DNA from: Mangrovibacter plantisponsor
GTDB lineage: Bacteria > Pseudomonadota > Gammaproteobacteria > Enterobacterales > Enterobacteriaceae
Reading direction: 5' to 3'
Length of the DNA: 64,000 nt
Assembly: GCF_003182475.1 (NCBI RefSeq)
Contig: NZ_QGTS01000004.1
Span: forward strand, 193,481 to 257,480
The position numbers and the translations under genes were made by a program. Position 1 is the stretch's first letter; the number at the start of each line of letters is the position of its first letter. The notes under the pieces were generated by a model. That model saw only the letters and a program-made list of their open reading frames with translations. It ran no database searches and was not told the origin of the DNA. Shown piece after piece: positions 55,052-64,000 of this stretch.

Positions 55052-55230
55052 AAAAATCCTTACATTTCATTATGTAATAACGAATAATCCCTATCCCGGG
55101 ACGCCTTTGTTAAACCATAAGAAAGTTATTTCTTTAGAGCAAGAATCCATTACGGGTTTAGGTTATTTGTTATCTGTTTTGCGAGGGAATTTCCAAAATT
55201 TTTTGTTGATCTTTCAGTCATTGCGCATTA

Positions 55231-55246
55231 CTGTATATTCATACAG
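55231..55246. promoter_or_regulatory. LexA box of sulA
   Basis: CTGTATATTCATACAG has the full LexA consensus CTGT-N8-ACAG and a perfect symmetric core; it lies 20 bases before the sulA ATG, overlapping the promoter. Confidence 0.96.
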
Positions 55247-55266
55247 TAACAGAGGCGGAATTCATT

Positions 55267-55785
55267 ATGAACGCATTGGCTTACCAAAACCGAAGTGTCA
55301 CTCATCATATTAATGAGCATTACCAGGCCGGTTTAGAAGAACAACCGGTTATCACGCAAGGTATTGTCAGTGAAATGGTGTTCCGTGAAGACCAACCCTG
55401 GATGTCCCAGTTGATTCTCTTGCCCTTGCTGCGCCAGTTAAGCCAGCAAGCACGCTGGCAGTTGTGGATCACGCCCGGGCAGAAATTAAACCGCCAGTGG
55501 CTGGTTTCTGCGGGTTTGCCTCTGTCAAAAGTTATGCATGTTAAGGCCCGGCAGGAACAACAACCCACTACAGTTTCAGCAATGGCCAGAGCCTTAAAAT
55601 CAGGTAACTACAGTGTCGTTATTGGCTGGTTACCAGAAGAATTGAGCGATCAGGAACGGTTATTATTACAGCAATCTGCTGAAGAAGGACAGGCAATTGG
55701 GTTTATCATGCGCCCTGTTTCCCGGGTTAATTTGAGCGACAGACAAAATTTCGGGATAAAAATTCAATCAAATTTGTATCACTAA
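55267..55785 (+). CDS. sulA: SulA, SOS cell-division inhibitor
   Basis: 172 residues, matching the E. coli SulA family (MNALAYQNRSVTHHINEHYQ, then WQLWITPGQKLNRQWL and TVSAMARALKSGNYSVVIGW). It binds FtsZ and blocks ring formation under SOS; the C-terminal end, with its final HIS, is the Lon recognition region, and it ends ...SNLYH. Controlled by the LexA box just upstream. AGAGG is the ribosome site. Confidence 0.96.
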   Translation: MNALAYQNRSVTHHINEHYQAGLEEQPVITQGIVSEMVFREDQPWMSQLILLPLLRQLSQQARWQLWITPGQKLNRQWLVSAGLPLSKVMHVKARQEQQPTTVSAMARALKSGNYSVVIGWLPEELSDQERLLLQQSAEEGQAIGFIMRPVSRVNLSDRQNFGIKIQSNLYH

Positions 55786-55946
55786 GTAAATTTAGGATAA
55801 TTCCTGGACGCAGCGATTCGTCTGAATAACTGGAAATAATCAGCATCAGAGAAGCCCTGTCTGGCGGGATTTCCGCAAAAAGATTCACTTTTTGTGCGCA
55901 GTGCGTTGCCTTCATTCTGCTGTAAAAATTTAATCTGCTGTCAGAT

Positions 55947-56144
55947 TTTTTTCATATGTCTGACTGAGTTCACACTTGTAAGTTTCTAACTAAGTTGTAG
56001 ACTTTAACTCGCCAGGGTTGCTCATTATAAACCGAGTTTATCGGTAGAGTGGCAATTGAGCTATAACCCGGGTGAAGGATTTAACCGTGGGTTTTGATTG
56101 ATTTAAAGACCTATGGCCTTTTGGATGATAACGAGGCGCAAAAA
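55947..56144 (+). promoter_or_regulatory. ompA promoter and long 5' leader
   Basis: From TTTTTTTCATATGTCTGAC through TTGTAGACTTTAACTCGCC and CTTTTGGATGATAACGAGG the sequence parallels the E. coli ompA promoter and its 130-nt leader known for mRNA stability. The segment around ACGAGGCGCAAAAAATG is the translation site that sRNA MicA blocks in E. coli. The remaining region upstream (55786-55946) holds nothing I can name. Confidence 0.75.
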
Positions 56145-57206
56145 ATGAAAAAGACAGCTATCGCAATTGCAGTGGCACTGGCTGGTTTCGCTACCGTAGC
56201 ACAGGCAGCACCGATGGATAACACCTGGTATGCAGGTGGTAAACTGGGTTGGTCCCAGTACCACGATACCGGCTTCTATGGCAACGGCTATTCTGCTAAC
56301 AATGGCCCGACTCATGAAAGCCAACTGGGTGCAGGTGCTTACGGCGGTTACCAGGTTAACCCGTATGTTGGTTTCGAAATGGGTTATGACTGGTTAGGTC
56401 GTATGCCTTACAAAGGCAGCGTAACTAACGGTGCATTTAAAGCTCAAGGCGTTCAGCTGACTGCTAAACTGAGCTACCCGGTAATGGACGATCTGGATGT
56501 TTATACTCGTCTGGGTGGCATGGTATGGCGTGCTGATTCTAAAGAAAACACTGGCCTGAAAGATCACGATACTGGCGTTTCTCCAGTATTTGCTGGCGGT
56601 GTTGAATATGCATTCACTCCGGAAATCGCAACCCGTCTGGAATACCAGTGGGTTAACAATATCGGTGATGCAGGTACCGTAGGTGCCCGTCCTGATAACG
56701 GAATGCTGAGTGTTGGTGTTTCCTACCGTTTCGGTCAGAGCGAACCAGCTCCGGTAGTTGCTCCGGCTCCTGCTCCGGCTCCAGCTCCTGAAGTAAGCAC
56801 CAAACATTTCACTCTGAAATCTGACGTGCTGTTTACTTTCGGTAAATCCAGCCTGAAACCTGAAGGCCGCCAGGCTCTTGACCAGCTGTACACTCAGCTG
56901 AGCAACCTGGATCCTAAAGATGGTTCTGTTGTTGTTCTGGGCTTCACTGACCGTATCGGTTCTGATTCCTACAACCAGAAACTGTCTGAACAGCGCGCAC
57001 AGAGCGTTGTTGATTATCTGGTTTCTAAAGGTATCCCGTCTAACAAAATCTCTGCACGTGGCATGGGTGAATCCAACCCGGTTACCGGCAGCACCTGCAA
57101 CAACGTGAAAGCACGTGCAGCGCTGATCGATTGCCTGGCGCCAGATCGTCGTGTTGAGATCGAAGTTAAAGGCGTTAAAGACGTTGTAACTCAGCCTCAG
57201 GCTTAA
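56145..57206 (+). CDS. ompA: Outer-membrane protein OmpA
   Basis: 353 residues. Signal peptide to AQA near residue 21, followed by [20 protein letters not shown] of the eight-strand barrel; the Pro/Ala hinge ([11 protein letters not shown]) is near 200-215; the OmpA/peptidoglycan-binding domain includes [16 protein letters not shown] and [20 protein letters not shown], with two Cys in [20 protein letters not shown]. It anchors the outer membrane and supports integrity. A strong terminator follows. An upstream in-frame start at 56094 is not used. Confidence 0.98.
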   Translation: MKKTAIAIAVALAGFATVAQAAPMDNTWYAGGKLGWSQYHDTGFYGNGYSANNGPTHESQLGAGAYGGYQVNPYVGFEMGYDWLGRMPYKGSVTNGAFKAQGVQLTAKLSYPVMDDLDVYTRLGGMVWRADSKENTGLKDHDTGVSPVFAGGVEYAFTPEIATRLEYQWVNNIGDAGTVGARPDNGMLSVGVSYRFGQSEPAPVVAPAPAPAPAPEVSTKHFTLKSDVLFTFGKSSLKPEGRQALDQLYTQLSNLDPKDGSVVVLGFTDRIGSDSYNQKLSEQRAQSVVDYLVSKGIPSNKISARGMGESNPVTGSTCNNVKARAALIDCLAPDRRVEIEVKGVKDVVTQPQA

Positions 57207-57223
57207 GTTACCACGCAACAAAA

Positions 57224-57248
57224 AACCCACTTCGGTGGGTTTTTTGTT
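57224..57248 (+). terminator. ompA terminator
   Basis: AACCCAC and GTGGGTT flank the stable TTCG loop, followed by TTTTTGTTTTTT. Confidence 0.95.
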
Positions 57249-57282
57249 TTTTAGTATTGCGAAAAATGCGCTCAGGGGCAGG

Positions 57283-57738
57283 CTATTTCTTATCGCCCAG
57301 CAACGCCCTGAGGTCGTCTTTAAGTGTAGTCATTTTGGATGCGTATTTTTCTTTACGCTCAGCATCTTCAATTAACTGAACAATTGTTTCTGATAATGTG
57401 CTGTTGCGGCGCCGTGCCAGAGATGCCAAACGTTGCCATACCGCAAACTCCAGGTCGATAGACTTTTTGCGGGTATGCTGATGCTCCGCATTAAAGTGCC
57501 GCTTGCGGCGTGCGCGAATAGTCTGTTTCATCCTGTTGGCAAGAGCCGGGTTCATGTGCTGGTCAATCCAGCTAAGAACACGCACAGGATTACTTTCCAG
57601 TTCCAGCAACGTGGAAACGGCTTCCTGCGCCATGCTGGCTTCAATATGGCGAGTAATGGCCTCACCTTCGCGGTGTTTTTTTACCAGATATTTCCATTTC
57701 CAGCCGCTTTCGAGATTTTCGAGTTGTTGATATTTCAT
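57283..57738 (-). CDS. matP: MatP, Ter macrodomain organiser
   Basis: The ATG at 57738 gives 151 residues, close to E. coli MatP (150); the open frame continues upstream to 57858 but without homology. [20 protein letters not shown] and [20 protein letters not shown] align closely; the latter is the ribbon-helix-helix DNA-binding part. MatP binds matS sites and condenses the terminus region. The gene lies between ompA and lonH as in E. coli. Confidence 0.96.
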   Translation of the reverse strand: MKYQQLENLESGWKWKYLVKKHREGEAITRHIEASMAQEAVSTLLELESNPVRVLSWIDQHMNPALANRMKQTIRARRKRHFNAEHQHTRKKSIDLEFAVWQRLASLARRRNSTLSETIVQLIEDAERKEKYASKMTTLKDDLRALLGDKK

Positions 57739-57911
57739 TATGATCTCGGCGTAACCGTTTAACCCGTTACAGAATATCAGCTTTTCTGCCTGTTCGCGCA
57801 CCTGAAATGATAAGTTGTTTGCCTGCAAGGAAAGCAAGTCTTGTTTCAGGTGTGCCACGAAGTGGCTTATTGTATAATCGCTGTTTTGGCAACTAACTTA
57901 TAAATATCACA

Positions 57912-59678
57912 TTGACCATTAATCGACTGACATCACAAGCACTTACCCTGGATGCAACGCCCTATGACTCGCTGTTTGCACAACCAGGCGATAACGATGC
58001 TGTTTCCCAGGCGTTACAGAGCATACAGCCACGCCTTACTGATACACTGACACACTTCCTGCACCCTTCTGTGCCGTCACGGTTTATGGTGATCAAAGCC
58101 CCCGGCACACAGCCTTATCTTGATACGCTCCATGAACTGGTTTCTCAACAGTTTACTGGCAGCGATTCACTGTATGGTGGCCATTATCGTTTCTCCACTA
58201 CAGATGTCACATTTGGCAAACCAGAAACCGAAGATGCGCTGTTCTGCACCCGTCCAAATGTGCTCAGCACAGCCTGGGCGGAAACTGAACAGCTTTGTGG
58301 CTGTATTCGCCAGTTCAATGGTGAGCTTTCCGCACAACCCGGGCTTCTCCACCGGGCCAATGGTGGCGTGCTTATACTCAGCCTGCGTTTACTGCTTGAA
58401 CAACCCTTAATGTGGTTACGGGTGAAGCAGTGGGTCACACGCCAGGTGTTCACCTGGTTTGCGCCGGATGAAACAAAACCGCTGCCAGTAACGATGCCCG
58501 CAATTCCTCTGGATATTCGCCTGATTCTGGTTGGAGACCGCGATGAACTGGCAGAGTTAGAAGCTCTCACGCCAGAAATGACGGAAATAGCGGTTTACAG
58601 CGAATACGAAGATGAAATTCTGATTAATGACGAACAGGACGTTATTCGTTGGCGAAACTGGATTGATAACCGGGCACAGAACAAAGGTCTTCCCAGACCA
58701 GCAAGTGATGCCTGGCCACGGTTGCTGGAGCTCGCAACTCGCTATACTGAAGACCAGTGCTCTCTGCCCGTTAACCCTTTGTGGTTTGAGCGCCTTTTCA
58801 CATCCATTGCTACCATCACAGGCACTGAGACTTTCAGTGGCGAAGCTTTCCAACAGTTACTGGAACAGCAGGCCTGGCGTGAAGGGTATCTCGCAGAGCG
58901 TATTCTGGATGATATTCTCGACGACCAGGTCCGAGTGGACACCCAGGGTGAACAAGTTGGGCAAATTAACGCGCTGTCAGTAATTGAGTTTCCTGGTCAC
59001 CCCCGCCCTGTTGGTGAACCGTCTCGCATTAGTTGTGTGGTGCATGCTGGTGATGGCGAACTGACAGATATTGAGCGTAAAGCGGAACTTGGCGGGAATA
59101 TTCATGCCAAAGGCATGATGATTATGCAGGCCTTCCTGATGGCTGAGCTGGATCTGGACCAACAGTTGCCCTTCTCTGCATCGTTAACCTTTGAGCAGTC
59201 TTATAGCGAGGTTGATGGCGACAGCGCGTCAATGGCTGAACTCTGCGCCTTTATTAGCGCGCTGGCTGATGTGCCTGTTTACCAGAACATTGCCATTACG
59301 GGTTCTGTTGACCAATTTGGCTGTGCACAGCCAGTTGGCGGGCTTAACGAGAAAATTGAAAGCTTCTTTACTCTCTGTGCAGCTCGCGGTCTTACTGGTA
59401 ACCAGGGGGTCATTATTCCTCTGGCAAATGTGCGTCATCTCAGCCTGTGTGAACCGTTACGCAGCGCTGTGGAACAAGAGCAGTTTTATATCTGGGCTAT
59501 CGATGATGTGTTCGATGCTCTACCTTTATTAACAGGTTTACCCTGGAGTGATGAAATCCAGGGGCGTAACAATCTTATGCAGTTAGTACAGGAACGCATC
59601 GCTCAGGCAAGCCAACAGGATGCCAGGCATCGCCTGCCATGGCCATTACGCTGGTTAAACTGGTTTAACCACAACTGA
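57912..59678 (+). CDS. lonH: Putative ATP-dependent Lon-type protease LonH (YcbZ)
   Basis: 588 residues with TTG as start codon (57912), which reproduces the MTI start of E. coli YcbZ. The C-terminal protease domain has the catalytic Ser in GDSASMAEL (about 442) and Lys in GGLNEKIESF (about 485). The N-terminal ATPase-like region lacks a clean Walker A, as in the family. It may be a regulatory or specialised protease; its function is not settled. The ribosome site is weak. Confidence 0.9.
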   Translation: MTINRLTSQALTLDATPYDSLFAQPGDNDAVSQALQSIQPRLTDTLTHFLHPSVPSRFMVIKAPGTQPYLDTLHELVSQQFTGSDSLYGGHYRFSTTDVTFGKPETEDALFCTRPNVLSTAWAETEQLCGCIRQFNGELSAQPGLLHRANGGVLILSLRLLLEQPLMWLRVKQWVTRQVFTWFAPDETKPLPVTMPAIPLDIRLILVGDRDELAELEALTPEMTEIAVYSEYEDEILINDEQDVIRWRNWIDNRAQNKGLPRPASDAWPRLLELATRYTEDQCSLPVNPLWFERLFTSIATITGTETFSGEAFQQLLEQQAWREGYLAERILDDILDDQVRVDTQGEQVGQINALSVIEFPGHPRPVGEPSRISCVVHAGDGELTDIERKAELGGNIHAKGMMIMQAFLMAELDLDQQLPFSASLTFEQSYSEVDGDSASMAELCAFISALADVPVYQNIAITGSVDQFGCAQPVGGLNEKIESFFTLCAARGLTGNQGVIIPLANVRHLSLCEPLRSAVEQEQFYIWAIDDVFDALPLLTGLPWSDEIQGRNNLMQLVQERIAQASQQDARHRLPWPLRWLNWFNHN

Positions 59679-59689
59679 TCGGACTTGTT
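59673..59689. promoter_or_regulatory. FadR operator of fabA
   Basis: AACTGATCGGACTTGTT equals the fabA FadR site known in E. coli (CTGATCGGACTTGTT core). FadR activates fabA here in the absence of long-chain acyl-CoA. It overlaps the end of lonH. Confidence 0.85.
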
Positions 59690-59690
59690 G

Positions 59691-59708
59691 AGCGTACACG
59701 TGTTCGCT
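59691..59708. promoter_or_regulatory. FabR operator of fabA
   Basis: AGCGTACACGTGTTCGCT is a dyad matching the known FabR site of fabA/fabB (AGCGTACA-N2-TGTTCGCT type). FabR represses when unsaturated acyl chains are abundant. It lies just downstream of the FadR site. Confidence 0.85.
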
Positions 59709-59746
59709 AACCTGCGTGCTTCACTAAAATAAGGCTTATTGTAGAC

Positions 59747-60265
59747 ATGGTTGATAAACGCGAATCTTATTCAAAAGAAGATCTACTTGCTTCTGGTCGT
59801 GGCGAATTATTTGGCGCCGAAGGTCCACAACTGCCAGCACCTAACATGCTGATGATGGACCGGGTTGTCAAAATGACTGAAACCGGTGGCAATTTCGACA
59901 AAGGATATGTTGAAGCCGAACTCGATATTAATCCTGACTTATGGTTCTTTGGCTGCCACTTTATCGGTGACCCCGTAATGCCTGGCTGCCTTGGGCTGGA
60001 TGCAATGTGGCAGTTAGTTGGCTTTTATCTGGGCTGGCTTGGCGGTGAAGGTAAAGGCCGTGCGTTGGGTGTTGGTGAAGTTAAATTCACCGGCCAGGTG
60101 CTGCCCACCGCGAAGAAAGTTACCTACCGTATTCACTTTAAACGTGTGGTAAACCGCCGCCTGATTATGGGCCTTGCAGATGGTGAGGTTCTGGTTGATG
60201 GCCGCGTTATTTATACTGCCACAGACCTCAAAGTAGGTTTGTTTAAAGACACATCTGCATTCTGA
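59747..60265 (+). CDS. fabA: FabA, beta-hydroxydecanoyl-ACP dehydratase/isomerase
   Basis: 172 residues, same length as E. coli FabA and nearly identical ([40 protein letters not shown] with the catalytic His about 71 and Asp about 85). It introduces the double bond at the C10 stage and makes unsaturated fatty acids. The FadR and FabR sites precede it. Confidence 0.98.
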   Translation: MVDKRESYSKEDLLASGRGELFGAEGPQLPAPNMLMMDRVVKMTETGGNFDKGYVEAELDINPDLWFFGCHFIGDPVMPGCLGLDAMWQLVGFYLGWLGGEGKGRALGVGEVKFTGQVLPTAKKVTYRIHFKRVVNRRLIMGLADGEVLVDGRVIYTATDLKVGLFKDTSAF

Positions 60266-60292
60266 TTTCAGCCATATCCTGGCTAAAACGCG

Positions 60293-60315
60293 AAACCTCC
60301 GCATTGCGGAGGTTT
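60293..60315. terminator. Terminator shared by fabA and rmf
   Basis: AAACCTCCGC and GCGGAGGTTT form a perfect 10-bp stem over ATT with T-rich sequence on the plus side (CTTTTTT); it lies between the convergent fabA and rmf. Confidence 0.9.
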
Positions 60316-60339
60316 CTTTTTTGCTCTAAAGAGACAGGG

Positions 60340-60507
60340 TCAAGCGAATGACACCTTGTCCTCAATGGCTTTTCGCCAGCCTCCCAGCCAATGAGACCTC
60401 TGATTTAACGTCTGATAAGGACACATCTCTTTTGAGTGGCCAGTAATACCAGCCTGATAGCCTCTCTGGTGAGCCCTTTCCAGGCGATCTCGTTTTTGTC
60501 TCTTCAT
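60340..60507 (-). CDS. rmf: Ribosome modulation factor Rmf
   Basis: A 55-codon gene (ATG at 60507, ACGAGGC upstream). It reads MKRQKRDRLERAHQRGYQAG, then GHSKEMCPYQTLNQRSHWLG and ends KVSFA, so it is clearly Rmf (55 aa in E. coli). Rmf makes inactive 100S ribosome dimers in stationary phase. It is convergent with fabA as in E. coli. Confidence 0.97.
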   Translation of the reverse strand: MKRQKRDRLERAHQRGYQAGITGHSKEMCPYQTLNQRSHWLGGWRKAIEDKVSFA

Positions 60508-60710
60508 GCCTCGTTTCCCTCATTCATTTGTTGTCTGGTGGAAAAGAAAACAGTGATTACAATCTGTGCAATCACTAATAACGAATACGCTCATTTCAGG
60601 GCAGCGTCAATGCGCAAAATTCACGCCAATGTCATATTCATGAGGCATAATTGACATAATCTTTCACCTCAAATTAGCCTCCTGGCAGATAAGTCTCTGA
60701 TGCAAAAAAA

Positions 60711-60743
60711 AGCACCTGCCGACAAAAATGCCAGACAGGTGCT
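60711..60743 (-). terminator. Terminator of the pqi operon
   Basis: AGCACCTG and CAGGTGCT form an 8-bp stem around a 17-base loop, with a run of seven T (A on the plus strand) after it on the minus strand. Confidence 0.85.
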
Positions 60744-60761
60744 GAATAAAAGAAATGTAAA

Positions 60762-61331
60762 TTAGTGTTGTGACTGCAACTGCGCCGCGATACTGCGCGC
60801 TTCCTGTTGCCAGGCTGCAGCCAATGCTTTGACCATGGCGTCATAGCCGTCGCCGTGTTGCGGCAAAGTGACAGAGAATGGGCGGCGTGTGTACTGCCCC
60901 TGGTGGTTAAGCAACCACTCACCACTCACTACAACCTGCCCGTCATAGCGCCCCTGAAAGCCACTGATGACCACACTCAGGCTGTCCTGGTCATTACCCA
61001 GAGGTTGTGACGATACTACCCAACCGGGTAAAGCCGTAGAAAGGTTTGCCACCAGGGTATCACGCAGTTGCTGGTCCAGCGGGCTGGCCCATAAGTTTTG
61101 TTTGGCAACCACGTAATTTACATCCGAAGTCTGGTAAACCACACCGCTTCCAGCCAGAAAATCCGGCACGTTAATCTGCGAAACCCACAACAGTTTTTGA
61201 GCCGCGCCACTGCTGGCGCTGACTGATGCTACCGGGGTGTGATCCACCGGTAATTGGTACATTTTAGTGGCGGTGGTACTGCTGCATGCCGAAAGCGCCA
61301 GTGCCACGACGAACATCATCCATTGCTTCAT
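60762..61331 (-). CDS. pqiC: PqiC, outer-membrane lipoprotein of the Pqi system
   Basis: 189 residues. The N-terminus is a lipoprotein signal, MKQWMMFVVALALSACSST (lipobox LSAC, Cys about 16), followed by a YmbA/PqiC (ABC-type transport auxiliary) domain. Its start overlaps the pqiB stop by one base, so the two are coupled. PqiC anchors the MCE-family PqiB bridge at the outer membrane. The terminator follows its stop. Confidence 0.95.
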   Translation of the reverse strand: MKQWMMFVVALALSACSSTTATKMYQLPVDHTPVASVSASSGAAQKLLWVSQINVPDFLAGSGVVYQTSDVNYVVAKQNLWASPLDQQLRDTLVANLSTALPGWVVSSQPLGNDQDSLSVVISGFQGRYDGQVVVSGEWLLNHQGQYTRRPFSVTLPQHGDGYDAMVKALAAAWQQEARSIAAQLQSQH

Positions 61332-62968
61332 TATTTAGCCCCCTTCGGCTGCGGATCTTTTTTGGTTTTAGCTTCGAAGATCAACGCATTACTCTTATTA
61401 TTCAGGGTTTGCAGAACCGGCTGTAACTCACGTAATACCTGGTCGAGGCGCTGCATATCGGCAACCATTTTATTATATGCGGCGGAGCCTGGCTGGAAGC
61501 CCTGCATACTCCGGTTCAGTTCACGTAGCGTTTTTTGCATGTCTGCCGGGAGTCCCTGCATGGATTCACTACCTGTTATCTTATTCAGGTTGTTCAGCGT
61601 GGACTGCAGCGATTTCATGGTATTTTGCGTTTCTTTCAGTGTACTGGTTGCCTGGCTTAACATCGGGTTAAGTGGCAGCGCGTTGATTTTATCCAGCGCA
61701 TCCGTCAGCTTCTGTTGGATCTGCGACAACCCGCCGCTGACCGTTGGAATAACCTGGTACGCACCAACCTCCAGAGGGCCTTTATAAGCACCTTCTTTAG
61801 GATAAAAGTCCAGGTCTATATACAATGCCCCGGTTACCAGGTTACCGGTTTTCAGGGATGCCCTGAGCCCACGGGAAAGCAGCATTTTCAGGTGCCCCTG
61901 AACTTCAGGCGCTTCACCCAGCTCATTCTCAATACGCTGTGGTTCAATGCGTACCAGTACCGGGATCCGGTAATCTTCATTAATTTTTTGCTGCAGTTGT
62001 GGCACCAGATAAGGCACTTTCTGTACCGTGCCCAGGCGAATACCACGGAACTCAACAGGCGCGCCCGGCTGCAGGCCACGAATGGAGTCTTTAAAGAACA
62101 TCAGGTAATCAACATGCTCGGTATAGAACGAATCCTGAATGCTTTTTTGGTCATCAAACAGCTGAAACTCGCTGTGGTCAGCCACTGGCTCACCAGTTAA
62201 TTGCCCATCCGGCACATCAAAACTTACCCCACCGCTGAACAACGTAGACAAAGAGCCCATTTCGACACGCATCCCGGCAGAAGTCAGGTCAACGGCAATA
62301 CCGCTGTCTTTCCAGAAGCGGACATTAGTGGTAACCAGGCGATCATTGGGTGCACTGATGAATAACTGATACTGCATGGTCCGTTTCTGGGCATCAAACG
62401 AGCTGGTTTCAACAGAACCGACCCGGTACCCTCTGAATAATACCGGGTCACCCGGGTTAAGCTGCCCCGCCCGGTTGCTGTCAAGGATGACGCGAATCCC
62501 TTTAGCATCGGGTGGTGCCAGAGGAGGGGAATCCAGCAAATCATAGCGCTCTGGTGCTTCGCCCTGTTTTCCGGGCTGCAACTCAATATACGCCCCAGAC
62601 AACAGTGTGCTCAGCCCACTGACCCCCTCACGGCCAATCTGCGGTTTCACAACCCAGAAGACAGAATCTTTGTGCAAGAGTTTTTCCATGCCGGTATTCA
62701 GGCGAGCTTTGATTTCCACATGGTGCAAATCATCTGTCAGCACCGCACTTTCCACGACTCCGACATCCACACTGCGGCTTTTAATTGCCGTTTTTCCGCC
62801 AACAATACCTTCTGCATTGGTGGTGATAAGTGTCACCTCCGGCCCCTGGTGGCTATAGTGATAGAATAAGATCCACGCACCAATCAGGGCGGTGACTATC
62901 GGGAAGATCCAAACCGGAGACCAGTTTTTCACTTTATGCACCTTCGCTTCCCCACGGTTTGAATCCAT
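61331..62968 (-). CDS. pqiB: PqiB, MCE-family intermembrane transport protein
   Basis: The ATG at 62968 gives 545 residues, beginning MDSNRGEAKVHKVKNWSPVW like E. coli PqiB (546). A single membrane anchor (about 20-35) is followed by three MCE domains (starting about 45, 160 and 290) and a helical tail with LSQATSTLKETQNTMKSLQS. PqiB forms a periplasm-spanning tube for lipids. The frame extends upstream (63028) but that part belongs to pqiA's end. Confidence 0.96.
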   Translation of the reverse strand: MDSNRGEAKVHKVKNWSPVWIFPIVTALIGAWILFYHYSHQGPEVTLITTNAEGIVGGKTAIKSRSVDVGVVESAVLTDDLHHVEIKARLNTGMEKLLHKDSVFWVVKPQIGREGVSGLSTLLSGAYIELQPGKQGEAPERYDLLDSPPLAPPDAKGIRVILDSNRAGQLNPGDPVLFRGYRVGSVETSSFDAQKRTMQYQLFISAPNDRLVTTNVRFWKDSGIAVDLTSAGMRVEMGSLSTLFSGGVSFDVPDGQLTGEPVADHSEFQLFDDQKSIQDSFYTEHVDYLMFFKDSIRGLQPGAPVEFRGIRLGTVQKVPYLVPQLQQKINEDYRIPVLVRIEPQRIENELGEAPEVQGHLKMLLSRGLRASLKTGNLVTGALYIDLDFYPKEGAYKGPLEVGAYQVIPTVSGGLSQIQQKLTDALDKINALPLNPMLSQATSTLKETQNTMKSLQSTLNNLNKITGSESMQGLPADMQKTLRELNRSMQGFQPGSAAYNKMVADMQRLDQVLRELQPVLQTLNNKSNALIFEAKTKKDPQPKGAK

Positions 62969-62969
62969 G

Positions 62970-64000
62970 TTACGACAACTCCTCTTGGCTTGATTCTGGC
63001 TTGCGGTCCCAGATGAGACGCGGGTCAAATGTCATTGCAGCAAACATTGTAAGTATGACCACCAGCGCGAACATAAGCGCACCCATCGCCGGGTAAATAT
63101 TCATTAACGAACCCATGCGGACCAGCGCTGACAATACAGCGATTACAAAAACATCAATCATTGACCAACGCCCAACAAACTCGACAACTTCATAAACCAA
63201 ATGCATTCTTTCGCTGTCACGCTGTATAAAACCTTTGGCATCAAGGCAAAGCCAGCCAATAGCGATCATTTTAAGGGTTGGCACCATAATACTGGCAATA
63301 AAGATGACCAGAGCCACCGGGTAAGAACCTTCACTCCACAGCAACACCACCCCTGCGATGATGGTGGAAGGAAGCTTACTTCCCAGCAGGTCGGTAATCA
63401 TGATGGGCAGTATGTTGGCAGGGAAATACAGCATCACCGAGGTAAACAGCAGTGCCATCGTCCACTGGAGGCTGTGACGGCGGCGGACATGCCCATGGCT
63501 GTGGCAACGCGGGCATTTCTCAACACCCTGCGGCAGTATTGCAGTACAGCATGAACATGACCGTAGCCCTTGTTTCATGCCCGTTTTGCCGGGTTGAAAT
63601 GCCAGGGGAATAGCAGGAGCAGGGGCAATATCATTCCATAACCAGCGGCGATCCACACACTGAACGGCGCGAAGTTGCAGTACACAGAACAGGCACCATG
63701 GAATAAAACTCAGGCCAATACCAATATCACCATAAGCCATCAGTTTCACGAAGCTAACCAGAACGCCGGCAAGGAATATTTCCGCCATCCCCCAGCTTTT
63801 CAGGTGAAATAATAGCCAGGCGAGACGCCTTTTTGATACCGGGCTGAGCCGGACACGGTTAACCAGCAGCAGAATGGCTACCAACGACAGAGCAGGCACA
63901 GCCTGGACCAAAATCATAAACAATGACCCAAGGCTTGCGTAATCTTCAGAAAACATCACACCAGGGATGGATAACAGTGAAATTTCACTGTTCACACCAG
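62970..64000 (-). CDS. pqiA: PqiA, N-terminus beyond the window
   Basis: About 341 codons of the C-terminal part are present and the frame is open to the window edge; E. coli PqiA has 417 residues, so roughly 75 are missing. Several membrane helices are seen, and between two blocks lies a zinc-ribbon-like CSCCTAILPQGVEKCPRCHS. The paraquat-inducible A domain sequences YFPANILPIMITDLLGSKLP and GRWSMIDVFVIAVLSALVRM are clear. PqiA is the inner-membrane partner of PqiB. The stop is one base before the pqiB start. Confidence 0.95.
   Translation of the reverse strand, partial: GVNSEISLLSIPGVMFSEDYASLGSLFMILVQAVPALSLVAILLLVNRVRLSPVSKRRLAWLLFHLKSWGMAEIFLAGVLVSFVKLMAYGDIGIGLSFIPWCLFCVLQLRAVQCVDRRWLWNDIAPAPAIPLAFQPGKTGMKQGLRSCSCCTAILPQGVEKCPRCHSHGHVRRRHSLQWTMALLFTSVMLYFPANILPIMITDLLGSKLPSTIIAGVVLLWSEGSYPVALVIFIASIMVPTLKMIAIGWLCLDAKGFIQRDSERMHLVYEVVEFVGRWSMIDVFVIAVLSALVRMGSLMNIYPAMGALMFALVVILTMFAAMTFDPRLIWDRKPESSQEELS

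Noticed and set aside
56394..57230. 278-codon open frame antisense to ompA
   Set aside because: A long antisense frame is expected from the strong codon bias of ompA; no ribosome site or known family.

Overview
The window is chromosomal DNA of an Enterobacteriaceae (Escherichia/Kluyvera/Shimwellia-type). The evidence is the gene order on the right, serT-yccA-tusE-yccX-rlmI-hspQ-yccU-mgsA-helD-yccF-yccS-sxy-sulA-ompA-matP-lonH-fabA-rmf-pqiCBA, which is that of E. coli, together with proteins that align almost residue for residue with the E. coli ones as I remember them. I do not fix the genus. The left part is also core-like but rearranged relative to E. coli: rutR and rutABCDEF, then yccJ, without rutG and wrbA.

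Left (1-15562): the N-terminal part of a DosP-like PAS sensor protein; the pyrimidine-degradation locus (rutR divergent from rutABCDEF, with a RutR-type operator); an EamA/DMT exporter where rutG would be expected; yccJ; a five-gene operon in which a GpdQ-type glycerophosphodiesterase lies among two permeases, an ATPase and a binding protein of a Ugp-like ABC transporter; and a divergent pair of a shikimate-dehydrogenase-like enzyme and an SgrR-family regulator.

Junction (15563-18446): AT-richer accessory DNA with a GNAT acetyltransferase, a lysozyme-fold effector with a putative LprI-like immunity lipoprotein or periplasmic protein, a DUF1737 protein, and the decayed end of a P2-type integrase. 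This looks like the scar of an older element at the same attachment site.

Island (18447-44817, about 26.4 kb, AT-rich): bounded by a 15-bp direct repeat of the serT 3' end, with a P4-type tyrosine integrase just inside the left end and an AlpA regulator near the right end. It has a MobQ/MobA-L type relaxase, TraD-like accessory genes and a hairpin-rich putative oriT, but no conjugation machinery, so it reads as an integrative mobilizable element. It also carries an orphan PilV-type pilus adhesin, a full-length H-NS homologue and a truncated H-NS-like protein. Further cargo includes possible defence genes (HEPN-motif, DUF4062, two PD-(D/E)XK-like proteins, HNH) and a lipoprotein operon. A plasmid-like replication module has paired structured repeats, four perfect 16-bp palindromes and a RepL-like winged-helix gene. 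A DUF6387-type gene is split by an in-frame TGA.

Right (44804-64000): tRNA-Ser(UGA) with a clear promoter, then conserved Ter-region housekeeping genes. These cover tRNA thiolation (tusE), rRNA methylation (rlmI), methylglyoxal synthesis (mgsA), DNA helicase IV (helD), competence regulation (sxy), SOS division inhibition (sulA, perfect LexA box), porin (ompA), Ter macrodomain organisation (matP), unsaturated fatty acid synthesis (fabA, FadR and FabR sites), ribosome hibernation (rmf) and the PqiABC intermembrane transport operon, which runs off the window.
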